Positions 33,388 to 37,806 of a DNA stretch of 37,806 nt are shown piece by piece. Position 1 is the first letter of the stretch. Each line of letters begins with the position of its first letter. The DNA is from Victivallales bacterium (GTDB taxonomy: Bacteria > Verrucomicrobiota > Lentisphaeria > Oligosphaerales > Oligosphaeraceae). Where the stretch lies: assembly GCA_017548425.1 (NCBI GenBank), contig JAFZAB010000090.1, positions 1 to 37,806 on the forward strand, in the 5' to 3' direction. The translations under genes and the position numbers were made by a program. The notes under the pieces were generated by a model. That model did not search any database. It saw only the letters and a list, made by a program, of their open reading frames with translations, and had not been told where the DNA came from.

Positions 33388-34866
33388 TCATTTTGCGGCG
33401 TCCAGCACGCTTTGCAACGCCTTCTTCCATCTCGCAAGATGTTCCGCGCGTTCAGTTTCCGACATGCTCGGCTTGAACGTTTTGCTGCCTTCGCCGCGCT
33501 TCGCCGCTAGTCCAGTCGCCATCATCGCAAGACGAACCGCGCCTAACGCCGTGCTTTCAACGTAGTCGGGCCGTTCGATGTCGTGGTTCAGCATGTCCGC
33601 CTGGAACTGCAGCAGGAATTCATCCCGCGCGGCACCGCCATCGACGCGGATGCTGCCAGCCGCCGCCTGCATGTCCTGCTCCATCGCCTTGATCAAATCC
33701 GCGCATTGGAAGGCGATCGCCTCGTCCGCCGCACGAATGATTTCACGATATGTCGTCGCACGCGTCATGCCTGTCAGCGACGCGCGGGCCTGTGCATTCC
33801 AATGCGGCGCACCCAAGCCAGTGAAGGCGGGAACGAGACAAACACCGCCCGTATCCTTAACGGATGTCGCTATTTCCGCCGTTTTTGATGTATCTGGCAG
33901 AATGCCCAGACCGTCCCGCAACCATTGCATGATGGCTCCCGCCATGAAGACGGAACCTTCCAGAACGTATTCGGGCTTGCCTGGCCGTGTTCCCGCGCCA
34001 AGCGTCGTCAGCAAGCCGTTGCGACTTTCTATGAAACGGTCGCCTGTGTTCAACAGCAGAAACGCGCCTGTTCCATAAGTGATTTTCATGTCGCCGTATT
34101 TGTCGCAGTATTGTCCGGCTAGAGCCGACTGCTGGTCGCCCGCGATGCCCGAAATCGGAATCGGAGCATGGCCGAAAGCAGGATGGTCGCAGACTGCAGC
34201 CTGTCCGCTCGACGGCACGACTTTCGGCAGCATGCAGCGCGGTATCCCCAAGCGTTGCAGTAACTTGTCGTCCCAATCAAGCGTGCGGATGTTGAACAGC
34301 ATCGTGCGGGAAGCGTTCGTGTAATCCGTCACATGCGCCTTACCGTTGCTCAACTTCCAAATCAGATAGGTGTCAACGGTTCCGAAAAGCAATTCGCCCT
34401 TTTCCGCGCGTTGGCGAGCCCCCGCCACATTGTCCAGAATCCATTTGATTTTCGTCCCCGAAAAATACGGGTCGATGATGAGTCCCGTAGCCTGTTTGAC
34501 GTATGGTTCAAGTCCTTCTTCCTTAAGGACTTTGCAGATGTCCGCCGTCCGGCGGCACTGCCAGACGATGGCGCGGTGGATGCATTCGCCGGTCTTTTTG
34601 TCCCACACGAGCGTCGTCTCACGTTGGTTCGTGATGCCGATGGCCTGGATGTCCTTTCCTGCGATGCCAAGCTTCGCCATTGCCGCCACGGCGGAATTCA
34701 CCGTGGTATTCATCAAGTCGTCGGGCTCATGCTCCACATAGCCGTTTTGCGGATAATGCTGTTCGTACGCCTCCGAAGACGACGCAAGCGGCTTCAGCGT
34801 TTCATCGAAAATGATCGCCCGCGAACTTGTCGTCCCTTGGTCCAATGCCATGAAATATTTCGTCAT
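33388..34866 (-). CDS. glpK: glycerol kinase
   Basis: A 492-residue FGGY-family kinase, full length for GlpK, which phosphorylates glycerol to glycerol 3-phosphate. Motifs include ALDQGTTSSRAIIFD (8-22), ITNQRETTLVWD, the RAIVWQCRRT segment, DPYFSGTKIKWILDNV, TDYTNASRTMLFNI, ISGIAGDQQSALAGQ, YGTGAFLLLNTG and the C-terminal VDGGAARDEFLLQFQADML. All are typical of glycerol kinases rather than xylulokinases. It is the first minus-strand gene of the catabolic run, divergent from the plus-strand hydrolase, with about 124 bp between start codons for both promoters. Confidence 0.97.
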   Translation of the reverse strand: MTKYFMALDQGTTSSRAIIFDETLKPLASSSEAYEQHYPQNGYVEHEPDDLMNTTVNSAVAAMAKLGIAGKDIQAIGITNQRETTLVWDKKTGECIHRAIVWQCRRTADICKVLKEEGLEPYVKQATGLIIDPYFSGTKIKWILDNVAGARQRAEKGELLFGTVDTYLIWKLSNGKAHVTDYTNASRTMLFNIRTLDWDDKLLQRLGIPRCMLPKVVPSSGQAAVCDHPAFGHAPIPISGIAGDQQSALAGQYCDKYGDMKITYGTGAFLLLNTGDRFIESRNGLLTTLGAGTRPGKPEYVLEGSVFMAGAIMQWLRDGLGILPDTSKTAEIATSVKDTGGVCLVPAFTGLGAPHWNAQARASLTGMTRATTYREIIRAADEAIAFQCADLIKAMEQDMQAAAGSIRVDGGAARDEFLLQFQADMLNHDIERPDYVESTALGAVRLAMMATGLAAKRGEGSKTFKPSMSETERAEHLARWKKALQSVLDAAK

Positions 34867-34990
34867 CGTCGTTCCTTGTGAATGTTAATGAGTTGAAATT
34901 GCATTAAATCAAGTTTACTTTACATTACATTAAAAGTCGTGCAAATCAACATCCGTTCCATATCACCTAAAATCATCTTATTTTTCCGCC

Positions 34991-36208
34991 ATGATTCCAC
35001 AAGTCACATTCACAGATGACGAACGACGGCGCATCGCCGAACAGTTGCCGAAGGCAAAAGAGGCTTTTCTTGCGAACGTCAAGCAGTTCAACCAATATCC
35101 GACGCCGTTGCTGCTGGCCGGCGACTGCTACACGGGCATCTGGCTCGAACACAATCAGGACAATCTCTTCCTGGCCGACTATGATCCGCAGGCCGCCTGG
35201 TCGTCGCAAGATGTTTTCATGCAATATCAACGGGAAGATGGCCTTCTTCCGTTCAATTTTGCCTTGAAATATGGCGAAAAAGAATTCTTCAAGACGCCCG
35301 CCAACTTTTTCCAAGTCCAATGCGTCTATCCGTTTACGCGTTGCGCTTTTGAAGTCGCGAAGAAAGTCAAACGCCCAATGGCTGATTTTGAACGGATCTA
35401 CAACGCCGGAAGCCGTTATGACGCATGGCTTTCCACCGCTAGAAACAAGAGCGGGAAAGGGCTCGTCGAGATGTACTGCGAATACGATACGGGCCACGAC
35501 AATGATCCGCGCGTGACAGACGACGGCATCCCGCATTCCTGCCCGAATCTCGATGCCTCCAACATGCCGGACCTGCCCATTATGCCCGTCCTCTCCGTCG
35601 ATCTATCCGCCATGTGCTACGGCAACCGCATGGCTTTGGCCGAATTGGCCGATTATCTCGGCAAGCCTGCCGAAGCAGTCAAATGGCGTGAGAAAGCCAC
35701 TGAAATCCAACAACTTATCCGCCAATATCTCTACGATCCGCAGGACGAATTCTACTACGACGTCGATTCGCGCGGTTTCCGTAAATACCGCACGGAGCAC
35801 GTCACGCGGCTTTTCCTTAATAAGGTGCTGTCGCAGAACGAATTCGACCGTGTCTATGAACGGTATTTCACAAAGCCTAGCAAGGAGTTTCTGCCAGCCT
35901 ATCCATTCCCGTCGGTCTCCGTTGACGATCCGCATTTCGTGAAGGATTGCCCACGCAACTCATGGGGCTCCAATACGCAGGGCCTCACGGTGTTACGCGC
36001 CATGATGTGGATGCCGTACTACCATCGTGAAGACGACATGCTTGGCCTGCTCTCCATCTGGCTGAAAGCCGCCATCAACAACGACAGCCCCTATCCGCAG
36101 GAGATCAATCCTTTCACAGGCCGTCCGCCAGCGAACACGTGCAACTACACGCCGAGCATCATCCTGTTCCTCAAATCGGCGGAACTTTTGCTTGGACTAA
36201 AGCCGTAA
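34991..36208 (+). CDS. GH63/trehalase-like alpha,alpha-barrel glycoside hydrolase
   Basis: A 405-residue (alpha/alpha)6-barrel protein of the GH63/GH37 (glucosidase/trehalase, mannosylglycerate hydrolase) type. CEYDTGHDND at 163-172 corresponds to the D-T/S-G-x-D-N-S-P loop that carries the acid residue, probably Asp170. NSWGSNTQGLTVLRAMMW near the end is the second conserved loop, though the canonical W-R-G-P is changed. No signal peptide, so cytoplasmic. It opens the plus-strand set, divergent from glpK. The substrate is probably an alpha-linked disaccharide or glycoside. The missing WRGP makes function less certain than the fold. Confidence 0.75.
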   Translation: MIPQVTFTDDERRRIAEQLPKAKEAFLANVKQFNQYPTPLLLAGDCYTGIWLEHNQDNLFLADYDPQAAWSSQDVFMQYQREDGLLPFNFALKYGEKEFFKTPANFFQVQCVYPFTRCAFEVAKKVKRPMADFERIYNAGSRYDAWLSTARNKSGKGLVEMYCEYDTGHDNDPRVTDDGIPHSCPNLDASNMPDLPIMPVLSVDLSAMCYGNRMALAELADYLGKPAEAVKWREKATEIQQLIRQYLYDPQDEFYYDVDSRGFRKYRTEHVTRLFLNKVLSQNEFDRVYERYFTKPSKEFLPAYPFPSVSVDDPHFVKDCPRNSWGSNTQGLTVLRAMMWMPYYHREDDMLGLLSIWLKAAINNDSPYPQEINPFTGRPPANTCNYTPSIILFLKSAELLLGLKP

Positions 36209-36269
36209 TACCATCGTAACAAAATATTTAGAATATAGCCATTTCACAACCAATATCAAAGGAAAATTC

Positions 36270-37343
36270 ATGAAGACAAGACATCTCATCACTCTCCTCG
36301 TTATTGTCACAGCCTGCCTCTTCGCCGCTGACGGCACTTATAAGGTCATCTGGCTAGGCGACCTCCACTATGACAACAAGACTGTTCATGAAGCGGCCTA
36401 TTTCGAAAATGTGGATCCGAAGAAAAACAAGACCACGAAACGCAATTTCCATGCGTGGGAAGGCGAAAACGCCCCTGGCTACAAACTTCTCGCCATTGCG
36501 AACAAGGCTGCCGAAGGCACACCGTTCGCGTTCCAAGTCGGCGATTTCACACAAGGCCACGCGGGTTCGGAAGCCATGTCCAAGAAGATGACCACTGACC
36601 TTCTGGATATCATCAAGAAGAATTTCACCCTCCCCTTTTATCTGACTCCTGGCAACCATGAATTCGCGGGAAAAGGCGCGAAAAAGGGCATGCAGGCGAC
36701 TCTCATCCCTTATCTCAACGAAGTTCTGAAGGCGGATCCGCCACTCACCGATTATAATTTCACTTGCAAGCAGGACGGCGATCTGTTCATTTTCTGGAAC
36801 AGCAACATGCCGAACGTCCCGTGGTTGAAGAAAGCCTTGGACGACAATAAAGATGCACGCAACATCTTCCTGTGCACGCACATACCGATCCTGCCCGTCT
36901 CCCATGGCAAAATCGAATGGATCCCCTTCAGCAAACCGGAAGAAAAGGAAAAGCGGCTCGAACTGCTGAACATGCTTCTGGAACGCAACGTCATCGTCCT
37001 TTGCGGTCACATCCATGAGCAGACGATTTTGGAATACGCCACTGAAAAAGGGCGCATTACGCAGGTCACAGCCTACAGCGTCATTGGCGCCGCCAAATCT
37101 GAAAAGAACGGCCCGATTGCAGAAGGCACAGTCGAGCAGTACAAGGCTATTCCAGTCGCCAAGACCAACATAGAAAATGATACGCCCGTCGGCAAACTCG
37201 TCGCCGAATATCTCCCCGGCATCAAGCGTTATGACAAGATTGAAGGCGCCGGCTATTGCATCCTGAATGTCTCCCCTGAAGGCATCGTCAACGAATACCA
37301 CAGCCTCACCGGAGACGATACCCGTATCTGTAAGATTCGGTAA
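36270..37343 (+). CDS. secreted calcineurin-like metallophosphoesterase
   Basis: A 357-residue exported phosphoesterase. A signal peptide covers about residues 1-20 (LITLLVIVTACLFAADG). The di-metal motifs are in order: GDLHYDN (30-36), QVGDFTQGH, LTPGNHEF, then LCTHIPILP and LCGHIHEQT. These give the Asp, His and Asn ligands of the family, which cleaves phosphomonoesters or diesters such as nucleotides or phospho-sugars. It begins 61 bp after the hydrolase gene and lies before a lipoprotein gene. No enclosing pathway is obvious; periplasmic phosphate release from nucleotides or glycerophosphodiesters is plausible. Confidence 0.92.
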   Translation: MKTRHLITLLVIVTACLFAADGTYKVIWLGDLHYDNKTVHEAAYFENVDPKKNKTTKRNFHAWEGENAPGYKLLAIANKAAEGTPFAFQVGDFTQGHAGSEAMSKKMTTDLLDIIKKNFTLPFYLTPGNHEFAGKGAKKGMQATLIPYLNEVLKADPPLTDYNFTCKQDGDLFIFWNSNMPNVPWLKKALDDNKDARNIFLCTHIPILPVSHGKIEWIPFSKPEEKEKRLELLNMLLERNVIVLCGHIHEQTILEYATEKGRITQVTAYSVIGAAKSEKNGPIAEGTVEQYKAIPVAKTNIENDTPVGKLVAEYLPGIKRYDKIEGAGYCILNVSPEGIVNEYHSLTGDDTRICKIR

Positions 37344-37353
37344 ATTAAGAAGT

Positions 37354-37378
37354 TGGCGCAGGAATTCCGCCTGCGCCA
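37354..37378. repeat. hairpin between phosphoesterase and lipoprotein genes
   Basis: TGGCGCAGG (37354-37362) and CCTGCGCCA (37370-37378) form a 9-bp stem with a 7-base loop, just after the phosphoesterase stop. It lacks a T tract on the plus strand, so it may be an attenuator or mRNA-stabilising hairpin rather than a full terminator. Confidence 0.6.
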
Positions 37379-37405
37379 TACCGACATCCACCAAATGGAG
37401 AGACC

Positions 37406-37806
37406 ATGAAAAATCCCAAAACGTTTGTTTTCCTTGCTTTCGTGTTGCTTTTCCATTTGGCTTTTGTATCCTGCAAAAGCATTCAGAAAGAGCCTGTTGT
37501 CTCCGAATGCAAGCTATGCTCCCCCGAAGCCAAGGCAAAACGCCAAGCATGGATTGCTTCATTGAGCAAAAAGCATCTTTTAGCAAGTGATGACGACGAT
37601 GACGATGACAAAGAGCACAGCCTCGACATCGAACAATACCATCGTCATCTACGCAACACCATCCGCCGGATGACAAAACTGGAGGCGCTCTGCCAATGCA
37701 ATCCGTTTGAAGGTGACCAACTTGACGCTTTCAGTGAAATTCCGTTCCGCAAGACGTTGCTTTTCAAAAATCTGCAAGTTCTTGACCAATTGACGAACAA
37801 GAACAG
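37406..37806 (+). CDS. putative lipoprotein, truncated by window end
   Basis: An open frame from ATG at 37406 continues to the window edge (133 codons visible, no stop). The start follows GGAGAGACC. The product begins MKNPKTFVFLAFVLLFHL and has a lipobox, LAFVSC, with the likely lipidated Cys at residue 23. Two CxxC-like pairs (CKLC, CQC) and a run of seven Asp after residue 61 follow. I do not recognise a family. It would be anchored in the outer or inner membrane, downstream of the secreted phosphoesterase. Confidence 0.75.
   Translation, partial: MKNPKTFVFLAFVLLFHLAFVSCKSIQKEPVVSECKLCSPEAKAKRQAWIASLSKKHLLASDDDDDDDKEHSLDIEQYHRHLRNTIRRMTKLEALCQCNPFEGDQLDAFSEIPFRKTLLFKNLQVLDQLTNKN

Noticed and set aside
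36354..37676. Long minus-strand open frame (440 codons) across the phosphoesterase region
   Set aside because: It lies opposite a clear signal-peptide-bearing metallophosphoesterase and a lipoprotein gene; its translation shows no family motif. It is a shadow of the codon use on the plus strand.

Overview
The window looks like a chromosomal segment of an anaerobic, probably gut-associated bacterium. Lentisphaerae/Victivallales or another member of the PVC group is my best inference. It rests on the gene mix: cytoplasmic sulfatase, Asp-box sialidase, CE15-like esterase, glycyl-radical enzyme and secreted beta-helix protein, interspersed with many short GC-rich palindromes. No rRNA or tRNA gene is visible to confirm it. 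No transposase, phage gene or CRISPR array was seen.

Region 1 (about 1-15.7 kb) is an AT-richer, entirely minus-strand accessory cassette. Read 5' to 3' on that strand it encodes a WYL-domain regulator, an Hsp70-like ATPase, a large HerA/DUF87-type ATPase, a toxin with a C-terminal WHH-type HNH/ENDO VII nuclease domain, its probable immunity protein, and a membrane coiled-coil zinc-ribbon protein. A second unit follows: a VWA protein, a DUF697-like membrane protein and a 752-residue protein made of nine tandem ribosomal L7/L12 C-terminal domains. The tail holds two tandem sirtuins (one with both catalytic residues lost), a HEFGH metallopeptidase and an ADP-ribosylglycohydrolase. The same 15-bp palindrome, GGACATTTTGTGTCC, lies about 70-80 bp upstream of both the WYL gene and the VWA gene. 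This suggests that one regulator, most likely the WYL protein, controls both units. I read the cassette as an undescribed conflict or effector system combining chaperone, motor, toxin, adhesion/scaffold and translation-factor-binding modules.

Region 2 (15.6-16.36 kb) has no gene and holds a nested long hairpin and a run of GC-rich palindromes. Region 3 (16.36-22.1 kb, minus strand) is core: a CPA2-type antiporter, a DMT-type transporter, an SlyD/FKBP-type isomerase, EF-Ts (tsf, with a strong terminator) and ribosomal protein S2 (rpsB).

Region 4 (22.3-34.9 kb, minus strand) is a glycan and small-molecule catabolic cluster: sulfatase, sialidase-like protein, beta-helix protein, glycyl-radical enzyme, a two-gene module of unknown function (one member HEPN-like), sugar-phosphate isomerase/epimerase, aldo/keto reductase, CE15-like esterase and glycerol kinase. 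A divergent promoter region at about 34.9 kb then leads to plus-strand genes: a GH63/trehalase-like hydrolase, a secreted metallophosphoesterase, and a lipoprotein cut by the window end.
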